Position numbers and translations under genes: made by a program
The notes under the pieces: generated by a model
What the model was told of the DNA's origin: nothing
The model's input: only the letters and a program-made list of their open reading frames with translations
Database searches by the model: none
In this document: positions 7,334 through 13,412 of the stretch, one piece after another
How the letters are laid out: every line of letters starts with the position of its first letter
How positions within the stretch are numbered: position 1 is the first letter of the stretch
Source: CBDUVZ01 sp965370805
GTDB lineage: Bacteria; Hydrothermota; Tepidihabitantia; Tepidihabitantales; Tepidihabitantaceae
Length of the DNA: 17,017 bases
Direction of reading: 5' to 3'
NCBI GenBank assembly: GCA_965370805.1
Contig: CBDUVZ010000060.1
Coordinates: 1 to 17,017, forward strand

Positions 7334-9005
7334 GTTTCACCTTGCTCAGCATTTCCCGGGCGTGAGCCAGGCTCGTCCCGGTTATGTCTGCTCCGGCGAC
7401 CATCCGGGCCAGTTCTTTCGTCCGGTCCTCGCGGTCGAGCCGGCGGATGGCGGTAGTCGTCCGGCCCTTTCGAGTTGACTTGGTAACAAGGAAGTGGCGG
7501 TCGGCGTACTTGGCAATCTGGGGCAGATGGGTGATGCAGATGACCTGGCGGTTGCGTCCGAGGCGGGCAAGTCTGTTCCCGACCGCTTCGGCGACCCGGC
7601 CGCCGATTCCGACGTCGATTTCGTCGAACACCATGGTCCCGACCGGGTCGACTTTCGCCAGCACGTTTTTCAGTCCGAGCATGATGCGCGAGAGTTCGCC
7701 GCCCGAGGCCACTTTGCAGAGAGGACGGGCTTCTTCGCCCGGGTTGGCGGTGAACAGGAACTGGATGGTATCGATACCGGTGGGCGACAGGGAATCGGGA
7801 CCCGGCTTCTCGGGCCGGGTGATATCTGCAATCAGCCGGGCTTTGTCAAGTCCGAGCGCGGCGAATTCAGTGCGGATTGCTTTCTCGATCCGGGCTTTGG
7901 CTTTCCGGCGCTTGTCGGAAAGCGACTCGGCCTGCCGGAGGAGCTGCGTCTGCTCGCGCTTGATTATTTCCTTCAGGTCGCGGCACCGGGAGTCGTCCAG
8001 TCCAATCGAATCCAGTTCCTGTTTCAGCCGGGCGGTCAGTTCCGGGAGTTCGTCTGCCCGGAGTCGATACTTGCTCTGCAGTTTCTCGATGAGGAACAAC
8101 CGGGCGTTGATTGCTTCGAGCCTGTCGGGCGAGACCTGGATGTTCTCGCGATACCGGACCAGTTCCCGCCACAAATCGTCGGTCGCGGCTTCGGCATCGG
8201 CCAGGGCGCGGCGTTTCGGAACCAGGGATTCGTCGGTGCGGCCGAGCTCCTCCAGTTTCCGGGAAGCCAGGGCCAGGAGTTCGGCAACCGAGCCTTCCTG
8301 TTCGGACAGCAGTTGTTCCAGTTCCCGGGCAAGGGCGTAGCGTCGCTCGGCACTCTCGAGCAGTTCTCTTTCCTTGTTGAGCGAGCCGGTCTCGTCCGGC
8401 TGCACGTCCGCATCGTTGAGTTCCCGGAACTGGTACTCGGTCAACTCGCGGCGTTCGACGCGGGCTTTCAACTCCTGCTTCCGTCCGGTCAGTTCGGTCC
8501 GTTTGTCGGCCAGGTCCCGGAATCGGTCGGTGAACTGGCAGCACCCGGCGGTGAGCCCGGCATAGGCGTCCAGGATTTCCCGGTGGGTCTCGGCGTTGAG
8601 CAGAAGCTGGTGCTGGTGCTGGCCGTGCAGGTCGATCAGCCGGTCGCCGATCCGGCGCAGGCCGCGGACTGTGATGCCCGAGTCGTTGGCATAAGCCGCG
8701 TTCCTGCCGGTGCGGTCGGTCCTCCGGCGCAGGACCAGGACGCCGTCGGTGCATTCGATGCCCAGTTGACCGCATTCCGGTTCGGCTGACTGCGCATCTT
8801 CGAACCGGGCTTCGACTGTTGCCCGGTCGGCCCCGGTCCTGATTACGGCCGCATCCGGCCTTTCGCCCAGAACCAGGGACAGGGCTCCCAGGATGATTGA
8901 CTTGCCGGTTCCGGTTTCGCCGGTGAGCACGTTCAGGCCCGGGCCGAATCCCACTGCGAGGTCCTCAATCAGGGCGTAGTCGCGGATTTGCAGTTCGGCG
9001 AGCAT
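7326..9005 (-). CDS. recN: DNA repair protein RecN
   Basis: RecN is an SMC-like ATPase that works early in double-strand break repair. The 559-residue protein has Walker A GETGTGKS (29-36) and the Q-loop region HGQHQHQLLL (127-136). A long coiled-coil middle follows (about 160-380), then the ABC signature SGGELSR (434-440), Walker B MVFDEID (458-464) and the CITHLPQIA switch region (490-498). Length and motif order are normal for RecN. Its ATG is 1 bp past the nadK stop (TGACATG) and its stop overlaps the next gene, so it is embedded in the operon. The large plus-strand open frame over it (7494-8789) is a shadow. Confidence 0.95.
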   Translation of the reverse strand: MLAELQIRDYALIEDLAVGFGPGLNVLTGETGTGKSIILGALSLVLGERPDAAVIRTGADRATVEARFEDAQSAEPECGQLGIECTDGVLVLRRRTDRTGRNAAYANDSGITVRGLRRIGDRLIDLHGQHQHQLLLNAETHREILDAYAGLTAGCCQFTDRFRDLADKRTELTGRKQELKARVERRELTEYQFRELNDADVQPDETGSLNKERELLESAERRYALARELEQLLSEQEGSVAELLALASRKLEELGRTDESLVPKRRALADAEAATDDLWRELVRYRENIQVSPDRLEAINARLFLIEKLQSKYRLRADELPELTARLKQELDSIGLDDSRCRDLKEIIKREQTQLLRQAESLSDKRRKAKARIEKAIRTEFAALGLDKARLIADITRPEKPGPDSLSPTGIDTIQFLFTANPGEEARPLCKVASGGELSRIMLGLKNVLAKVDPVGTMVFDEIDVGIGGRVAEAVGNRLARLGRNRQVICITHLPQIAKYADRHFLVTKSTRKGRTTTAIRRLDREDRTKELARMVAGADITGTSLAHAREMLSKVKRG

Positions 9006-9006
9006 G

Positions 9007-9852
9007 TCAGAGCTGGCTGCCGCTCCAGTTCATCTTGTCGCGCAGTATGCTGTACCAGGTCTTGCCGCGCGGGACGACAAGCCGGATTGAGAAGTCGGCC
9101 CGACCGATCCGGATTGGTTGGGACGGCTTCACCTGCCAGCGTTTCTGGCCGTCGAGGTTCAGCACTCCGGGTTCGGACCCGGGCGCGAGTTCGAGTTCGA
9201 TGTCGACGTCAGCCGGCAGAATCAGCGGTCTTGCCGCCAGCGCGTGGGGGCTGAGCGGCGTGAGCAGGATTGCCTCCATCGTGGGATACGCGACCGGGCC
9301 GCCGGCGGCGAGCGAGTAGGCGGTGGAGCCGGTCGGGGTCGCCACCACCAGGCCGTCGCCGACGAACTTGTTGATGAATTCCCCGGCCGAACGGACGATG
9401 ACTTCGATGACTCGACCCGAACGGCCCATGCCGAGCGCGCAGTCATTCAGGGCAAAGCCTCTCTTGCTGCCGTAGCGGCACGCGATGACGATTCTGCGTT
9501 CTTCGGAGTGCCGGCCCCGGGCGAAAGCGTCAATACCCTTCCTGGCTTCGCCGACCGAGAACTCGGTCAGGAATCCGAGTCCGCCCAGGTTGACGCCCAT
9601 AATCGGGACCTGTCCGGCCCCGACGAGCCGGGCCGCGCGCAGGAGCGTGCCGTCGCCGCCCAAGGCTACCACCAAGTCCACGTTCTTCACCAGCCGGGCA
9701 GCAGGGCAGTAGTCGGTTTTCAGCTTCAGTTCCCGCGCCGTACTGGTTGCGAGGACCGGCTGGTGGCGCTTCGCTTTCAACCACCGGACCAGGTCGGGCA
9801 CGAACCGGGCTGCCTGCGGTTTCCGTCGATTGACAATCAGTCCTATTCTCAT
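9007..9852 (-). CDS. nadK: NAD kinase
   Basis: This enzyme phosphorylates NAD+ to NADP+. The 281-residue protein shows GGDGT (65-69) with the catalytic aspartate D67, the LND motif (135-137), the glycine-rich block GDGLVVATPTGSTAYSLAAG (165-184) and LDGQ (233-236). All key residues are present and length is typical. The ATG overlaps the prmC stop by 4 bp (ATGA), and the stop is 1 bp before the recN ATG. The nadK-recN pairing is a common bacterial arrangement and supports both calls. Confidence 0.95.
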   Translation of the reverse strand: MRIGLIVNRRKPQAARFVPDLVRWLKAKRHQPVLATSTARELKLKTDYCPAARLVKNVDLVVALGGDGTLLRAARLVGAGQVPIMGVNLGGLGFLTEFSVGEARKGIDAFARGRHSEERRIVIACRYGSKRGFALNDCALGMGRSGRVIEVIVRSAGEFINKFVGDGLVVATPTGSTAYSLAAGGPVAYPTMEAILLTPLSPHALAARPLILPADVDIELELAPGSEPGVLNLDGQKRWQVKPSQPIRIGRADFSIRLVVPRGKTWYSILRDKMNWSGSQL

Positions 9853-10673
9853 GTTCTTGCGCTCCGGTTGACAAACAGATAGCGGGGTTTGCCGGCCAGG
9901 TCTTTCTCGATGACAGCCGATTCGGCCCGCTCGCGCAGCAGGTCGGCCTGGGTTTCGTCGATCTCCAGGGCGAGAAGCCCGCCGGGAGCAAGCAGTTCGC
10001 GGCCCTTGTCGAGCAGCATCGTCAGAATTCTAGTGCCGTTTCGCCCGCCATCAAGGCTGGTCTTCGGTTCGTGGTCGCGCACCCGCGGGTCGAGGAACGG
10101 AATCCGGGAGTCGGGCACGTACGGCGGATTGGAAATGAGGAGGTCCACTTTGCCTCTGAGCGGAGTGAAAACCGGGTCGTCCAGGTCCGACGCCTGGCGA
10201 AGCTCCACCCGGTCCGCGACACCCAACTCCCGGCAGTTGAGCCGGGCGACCGCCAGCGCTTCGGAAGACGTGTCGACCGCCACGACCCGGGCCTTGTTGA
10301 ATTCCCGGGCCAGTGTGATAGCGATACATCCTGAGCCGGTGCCATAGTCGATGATGAGTTCCGGGTCGGTCATCTTCTCAGCAGCCCTTGCCACAAGCTG
10401 TTCGGTCTCAGGCCTCGGGATCAACACCCTCTCATCGACGTAGAGCGAGAGGTCGAGAAACGGGGCGGAATTGGTGACGTACTGGACCGGGCGTCCCTGC
10501 TTCACTTCGGCCGCGAGGCAGGAGAAGGTCTGTGCTGTCGCCGGGGAGACGCGGGTGGTACTGAGATAGAGTTCGTGGCGACTGACCCGGAGCAGGTGCA
10601 TCAGCAGGATTTCGGCTTCCCGGCGCGGAATCGTGTCGGCGGCGGTCTTGACCAGTCCGGCCGGGGTTGTCAT
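9849..10673 (-). CDS. prmC: Peptide chain release factor glutamine methyltransferase PrmC
   Basis: PrmC (HemK) uses SAM to methylate the glutamine of the GGQ motif of release factors, which speeds peptide release. The 274-residue protein has the N-terminal helical release-factor-binding domain (about 1-75) with IPRPETE (85-91) just after it. The SAM-binding GTGSG (111-115), VVAVD (130-134) and the catalytic NPPY (182-185) follow. GGAG at 10679-10682 lies 5 bp before ATG 10673, which rules against the GTG at 10676. The gene sits directly downstream of its substrate gene prfA, as in many bacteria, but here a 201-bp repeat-filled gap separates them. Confidence 0.95.
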   Translation of the reverse strand: MTTPAGLVKTAADTIPRREAEILLMHLLRVSRHELYLSTTRVSPATAQTFSCLAAEVKQGRPVQYVTNSAPFLDLSLYVDERVLIPRPETEQLVARAAEKMTDPELIIDYGTGSGCIAITLAREFNKARVVAVDTSSEALAVARLNCRELGVADRVELRQASDLDDPVFTPLRGKVDLLISNPPYVPDSRIPFLDPRVRDHEPKTSLDGGRNGTRILTMLLDKGRELLAPGGLLALEIDETQADLLRERAESAVIEKDLAGKPRYLFVNRSART

Positions 10674-10682
10674 CACAACTCC

Positions 10683-10870
10683 GAATGGCGAATTACGAAT
10701 GCCGAATTCGGACTTCCGCCCTCATCCGTGTCCATCCGTCGTTACTTCCTCTTCGTGTTCCCTCGGCTCCGCTCGGGACAAGCCTTGGTGCCTTGGTGTT
10801 TCTCCACTCCGGTCCGGTTCTCTACCTTGGCGCACTTGGCGGCCTTGGCGGTTGGTTTTCTCCTGTCCTG
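10683..10870. repeat. Composite of dispersed intergenic repeats inside the prfA-prmC gap
   Basis: Several repeat families are stitched together without a gene. Segment one (10683-10712) has GAATGGCGAATTACGAATGC and GAATTCGG. Segment two (10722-10742) reads ATCCGTGTCCATCCGTC. Segment three has CCCTCGGCTCCGCTCGGGAC (about 10759-10778), a relative of the TTCGACTCCGCTCAGG words seen in many environmental genomes. Segment four is CCTTGGTGCCTTGGTG, and segment five is CTTGGCGCACTTGGCGGCC, CTTGGCGG. The last part matches, in reverse complement, the patch at 81-175. The 5' edge touches the prmC ribosome binding site. Open frames here are spurious. Confidence 0.7.
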
Positions 10871-10874
10871 CGCC

Positions 10875-11975
10875 TCACGGGTCGGTGTGTCCGGTTCCGG
10901 CCGCGGCCTTTTCCATCTCGGCCTTCTCAAGAGCCGTGAAGAGTCGTTCCAGGTTGCCTTCCAGGATTGTGTCGAGTGAATGGAGTGACAGGCCGATGCG
11001 GTGGTCGGTGACCCGGTTCTGCGGGAAGTTGTAGGTGCGGATTTTCTCGCTCCGGTCGCCGGTTCCGATCTGGTTCCGTCGGTTCGCGGCGGTGCGGGAG
11101 GCGTCTTCCTGCCGTTTCGCTTCGAGCAGCCGGGCGGCCAGGACTTTCATCGCCTTGGCTTTGTTCCGGCCCTGGGACCTTTCGTCCTGGCAACTGGCCA
11201 CGACCCCGGTGGGCTTGTGGGTGATGCGGACCGCGGAATCGGTGACATTGACGTGCTGCCCGCCGTGGCCCGACGCGCGAAACACGTCGACGCGCAGGTC
11301 GCTCGGGTCGATGTTGATTTCCACTTCCTCCGGTTCGGGCATGACCGCAACCGTGACTGTGGAAGTGTGGATTCGTCCCGAGGCTTCAGTCTCCGGAACG
11401 CGCTGGACCCGGTGGACCCCGCTTTCAAACCGGAAGGCTCGAAAGGGTTCGCTGCCTTCGACGCCGAAGACGATTTCCTTGAGCCCTTTCAGTTCGCTCG
11501 GTCTTGAACTGATTGCCACCGTTTTCAGTCCGCGTTCCTCGGCGAAGCGGGAATACATCCGGAAGAGGTCGCCGGCAAAGAGGGCGGCTTCCACACCGCC
11601 GGCCGCGGCCCGGATTTCGATGATGCAGTTCTTCTCCCAGTCGGGAGACCGGGGCATGAGAGCCTGGTTGAGTTCTTCTTCGAGCCGGTCCAGTCGCGTG
11701 CCAAGCACGGTCAGTTCGCCTTCCACCAGTTCCTGCATTTCCGCGTCAGTGGTTTCGGAACGTAACTTCTCGGTATCCCGGATCTCCTTTTCAGTCTGCT
11801 CGTACTCCCCGAGCCGGGCGAGAAGCGCGGTTATCCGCCGGTGCTCGCGGGTGAGCCGTTGGAGTTCGGACGGGTTGCGGGTGATCTCCGGGTCCCCGAG
11901 CCCGGATTCGAGCTTCTCCAGTTGAGCGGCCTGCGGTTCGAGTTTCTTTCTGAATTCCTCGGCAGAAGTGGGCAT
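10875..11975 (-). CDS. prfA: Peptide chain release factor 1
   Basis: RF1 reads UAA and UAG and triggers peptide release. The 366-residue protein has an N-terminal coiled-coil domain (about 1-105), the EIRAAAGG segment (120-127), the stop-codon reading tripeptide P-E-T (194-196) in VQRVPETEASGRIHTS, and the catalytic GHGGQHVN (236-243). The PxT tripeptide marks it as RF1 rather than RF2, which has SPF. The segment after 127 is VEAALFAGDLF, with Val where Asp or Glu is common. ATG 11975 has no clear Shine-Dalgarno and lies 22 bp after a possible leader ORF. A good promoter lies at 12051-12078. prfA heads the operon with prmC, which modifies its product. Confidence 0.95.
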   Translation of the reverse strand: MPTSAEEFRKKLEPQAAQLEKLESGLGDPEITRNPSELQRLTREHRRITALLARLGEYEQTEKEIRDTEKLRSETTDAEMQELVEGELTVLGTRLDRLEEELNQALMPRSPDWEKNCIIEIRAAAGGVEAALFAGDLFRMYSRFAEERGLKTVAISSRPSELKGLKEIVFGVEGSEPFRAFRFESGVHRVQRVPETEASGRIHTSTVTVAVMPEPEEVEINIDPSDLRVDVFRASGHGGQHVNVTDSAVRITHKPTGVVASCQDERSQGRNKAKAMKVLAARLLEAKRQEDASRTAANRRNQIGTGDRSEKIRTYNFPQNRVTDHRIGLSLHSLDTILEGNLERLFTALEKAEMEKAAAGTGHTDP

Positions 11976-11997
11976 GGTTGTGCTTCGAGTTTCGGGG

Positions 11998-12039
11998 TTA
12001 GCGAAAACGGGCGGTGGCCGGACGATTGTCAGGACTCAT
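11998..12039 (-). other. Possible 13-codon leader ORF before prfA
   Basis: Between the prfA promoter and prfA lies ATG ... TAA encoding MSPDNRPATARFR. Its ATG is 11 bp after the -10 box, so it would be translated from an almost leaderless end. Its TAA is 22 bp before the prfA ATG, which itself lacks a visible ribosome binding site. It may couple translation into prfA. It may also be a chance ORF; nothing but position supports it. Confidence 0.3.
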
Positions 12040-12050
12040 GCTCACCGGCC

Positions 12051-12078
12051 ATTATCCTGTTTGAGGACAGACTGTCAA
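12051..12078 (-). promoter_or_regulatory. Promoter of the prfA-prmC-nadK-recN operon
   Basis: Read on the minus strand, the -35 box is a perfect TTGACA (12078-12073). A 16-bp spacer leads to the -10 box GATAAT (12056-12051), five of six bases of consensus. It is the best sigma-70-type match in the window and faces prfA. Confidence 0.72.
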
Positions 12079-12107
12079 GCCGAGCAGCCGGCCCAGGAAC
12101 CGGGATA

Positions 12108-12200
12108 GAACCACAGATGGACACAGATCGACACAGATCGATATCGCACTTCGGCACTCCCTTTTCTGCCTGCGTTCATCTGTGTTTATCAGTGGTTTTC
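12108..12200. repeat. Inverted ACACAGAT-type intergenic element
   Basis: The left arm is GAACCACAGATGGACACAGAT and extends with two direct copies of the decamer ACACAGATCG (12121-12140). The right arm (about 12174-12200) reads CATCTGTGTTTATCAGTGG and is the imperfect reverse complement of the left. The core between them is unique. The ACCACAGATGGACACAGAT wording is widespread in intergenic DNA of many uncultivated bacteria; its function is not known to me. Confidence 0.7.
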
Positions 12201-12230
12201 GCTCCTACGTCGGTTTTCGGGGCCATCCTG

Positions 12231-12410
12231 TCCAGACGTGTTCTTGACATTCGCGGCCGCAAGGTCGCCGAACTCCGGCCCGGCGCGAACAACCTGCACC
12301 ACGTTGCCGGCGGCGTCTACTTCGTCCGAAGCGAATCCGGCAGCACGAGTGGAGCGAAGCGGAAAGTGCCGCCGGATGGCACAATCCAGAAGGTGGTCAT
12401 CAGGAAGTAG
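12231..12410 (+). pseudogene. Orphan type IX secretion C-terminal sorting tail
   Basis: One frame reads VLDIRGRKVAELRPGANN, then HHVAGGVYFVRSES, and ends IQKVVIRK at the TAG 12408-12410. This is the pattern of the type A C-terminal sorting domain of type IX secreted proteins: a GRKV strand, LRPGxN turn, GVYFVR strand and a terminal KVVxxR/K. Only the last 55-60 residues are present. Upstream in the same frame lies the ACACAGAT repeat and then DNA antisense to prfA and its promoter, so no cargo domain is attached. I infer a 3' relic of a secreted-protein gene after deletion or repeat-mediated rearrangement. It shows that the lineage uses or used type IX-like sorting signals. Confidence 0.65.
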
Positions 12411-12643
12411 CCGCGGGTTCCGAGGACGACACTCACGGAACGGCTCGGATAGAGCAGGCGTGACTTCGGGCCAGGTCCCGGCTGACTGCCGGCAATCCTG
12501 ACGCCTCAACTCCCGGCGTACCTGCCTGTCTGCGTGCAACGCACAGGCAGATTCACAGGCAGGCAGTTTCCACTCCGTTCCAATTCGACCGTCTTGTCAT
12601 GCCGTACCTTGACATCGCTCCGTAATGGGTGGTTGTCCCTGAT
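12411..12643. other. Non-coding stretch between the sorting-tail relic and the 12-bp array
   Basis: Apart from the CAGGCAG hairpin (annotated separately at 12521-12566) I see no gene, RNA or terminator here. TTGACA occurs at 12609-12614, but no -10 box stands at a suitable distance. Confidence 0.4.
12521..12566. repeat. CAGGCAG hairpin element
   Basis: CTGCCTGT (12522-12529) pairs with ACAGGCAG (12543-12550), and inside it GCGT (12532-12535) pairs with ACGC (12539-12542) around a GCA loop. The right arm is then repeated as ACAGGCAGGCAG (12555-12566), which could form an alternative longer stem with the left arm. It has no T tract, so it is not an obvious terminator. Confidence 0.55.
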
Positions 12644-13009
12644 TCTCCCGGCAAGTGCTGCAGGAAGTTCTCCGGCAAGTCCTTTGAGAAGTATTCTGAC
12701 AACATCCGCTTGAAGTCATCCGGCAAGTCATTCGACAAGTCTTCAGACAACTGCTGCAGCAACACCTCTTCAAACTCTTCTGGCAAGTCTTTCGACAACT
12801 GCTGCAGCAACACCTCTTCAAACTCTTCTGGTAAGTCTTTCGACAACTACTGCAGCAACACCTGTTTCAAGTCCTTGCGCAAGTCTCCGACGAACTCTTC
12901 CGGCAAGTGCTGCGGCAAGCCTTCTGACAAGCCTTTGGGCAACTATTCAGGGGGCCGGGGAGGGGGGGTCGGCAGACAACGTATATCTGATTGCCCGGTC
13001 GTCTCTTAG
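12629..13009 (+). CDS. Doubtful ORF encoding a tetrapeptide-repeat protein
   Basis: From GTG 12629 a 126-codon frame stays open. It reads as about 25 tetrapeptides in which the third residue is always Lys or Asn, for example SGKS, FDNC, CSNT, SSNS. The composition is almost wholly Ser, Cys, Lys, Asn, Gly and Phe. There is no ribosome binding site, signal peptide or known domain, and the tail (NYSGGRGGGVGRQ...) is not repetitive. The opposite strand also reads as tetrapeptides (LPEE, FEEV, LLQQ, LSKD), but with two in-frame TAG codons in the array. It may be a gene, a decayed gene, or a minisatellite that happens to lack stops. Confidence 0.25.
   Translation: MVVPDSPGKCCRKFSGKSFEKYSDNIRLKSSGKSFDKSSDNCCSNTSSNSSGKSFDNCCSNTSSNSSGKSFDNYCSNTCFKSLRKSPTNSSGKCCGKPSDKPLGNYSGGRGGGVGRQRISDCPVVS
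12644..12943. repeat. Array of 25 tandem 12-bp units without indels
   Basis: The 300-bp stretch divides exactly into 25 dodecamers. All 25 end in AAG or AAC. Common forms are TCTTCTGGCAAG, TCTTTCGACAAC, TGCTGCAGCAAC and ACCTCTTCAAAC. A higher-order 48-bp unit of four dodecamers is repeated almost perfectly at 12746-12793 and 12794-12841, with one base difference, and a third diverged copy starts at 12842. The exact 12-bp phase over 25 units with so much base drift suggests selection on the phase or slow decay of an old expansion. Confidence 0.85.
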
Positions 13010-13026
13010 CCTCGATTTACGCCGGT

Positions 13027-13055
13027 GCCAAATGATAATTCTTTGTATCATTGGC
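13027..13055. other. AT-rich hairpin
   Basis: AATGATA (13031-13037) pairs with TATCATT (13046-13052) around an 8-base loop. The stem is continued by GCC/GGC with one bulged A. It is conspicuous in GC-rich surroundings. No T run follows, so I do not call it a terminator; it could be an element end or a protein-binding site. Confidence 0.4.
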
Positions 13056-13190
13056 CGAACAGGGGCAACCGCATGGCGAAACAGCAGGGCCGTTCCCCTT
13101 TGACCCGGAACCGGGCCGGAAGCTGTGCGAACTCGGCTGCCAGCAAGGAATTTCCACGTCCGGCTTGCGTTCGCCCTCGGCTCCTGGGTC

Positions 13191-13343
13191 TGGAATTCCG
13201 GGGACATTGGAATTTCGGGGACATAATAAGAGATTATTGACATTCGCTGGACACTGAGGCCGTAGAAGCCGGGCTCCAAGGGGCCACGGAAACACAAGTG
13301 ATCCGCTTCCGGGATGGAAAATCCTTTATTGTGTCCCCGGAAC
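13191..13343. repeat. Small element bounded by GGGGACA inverted repeats
   Basis: On the left a 17-bp direct repeat stands twice in tandem: TGGAATTCCGGGGACAT (13191-13207) and TGGAATTTCGGGGACAT (13208-13224), the second running on into AATAAG. On the right TTTATTGTGTCCCCGGAAC (13325-13343) is the inverted counterpart, its reverse complement being GTTCCGGGGACACAATAAA. Ends of this wording often flank REP-associated tyrosine transposase genes and their empty derivatives. No transposase fits between them, so this may be a non-autonomous remnant. The stretch 13056-13190 holds nothing I recognise. Confidence 0.5.
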
Positions 13344-13412
13344 TACTCCTTTTGCGTCTTCAGCACCGTCATGACCAGACTCGCCGTCCTGTCACGCGTA
13401 CGACGGGAACCG

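Noticed and set aside
7494..8789. A 431-codon plus-strand frame over recN
   Set aside because: recN has every family motif on the other strand, and the plus-strand protein has no recognisable feature.
12553..12846. Minus-strand ORF of LPEE/FEEV/LLQQ tetrapeptides as a real gene
   Set aside because: It starts at a TTG directly after an in-frame TAG that interrupts the same repeat, and a second TAG lies at the array edge. It is no better supported than the plus-strand frame.
12644..12943. CRISPR array
   Set aside because: Units are contiguous 12-mers with no spacers, and no cas gene is nearby.
13016..13300. Small open frames on both strands around the AT-rich hairpin
   Set aside because: They have no ribosome binding site, no domain, overlap each other on both strands and run through repeat sequence.
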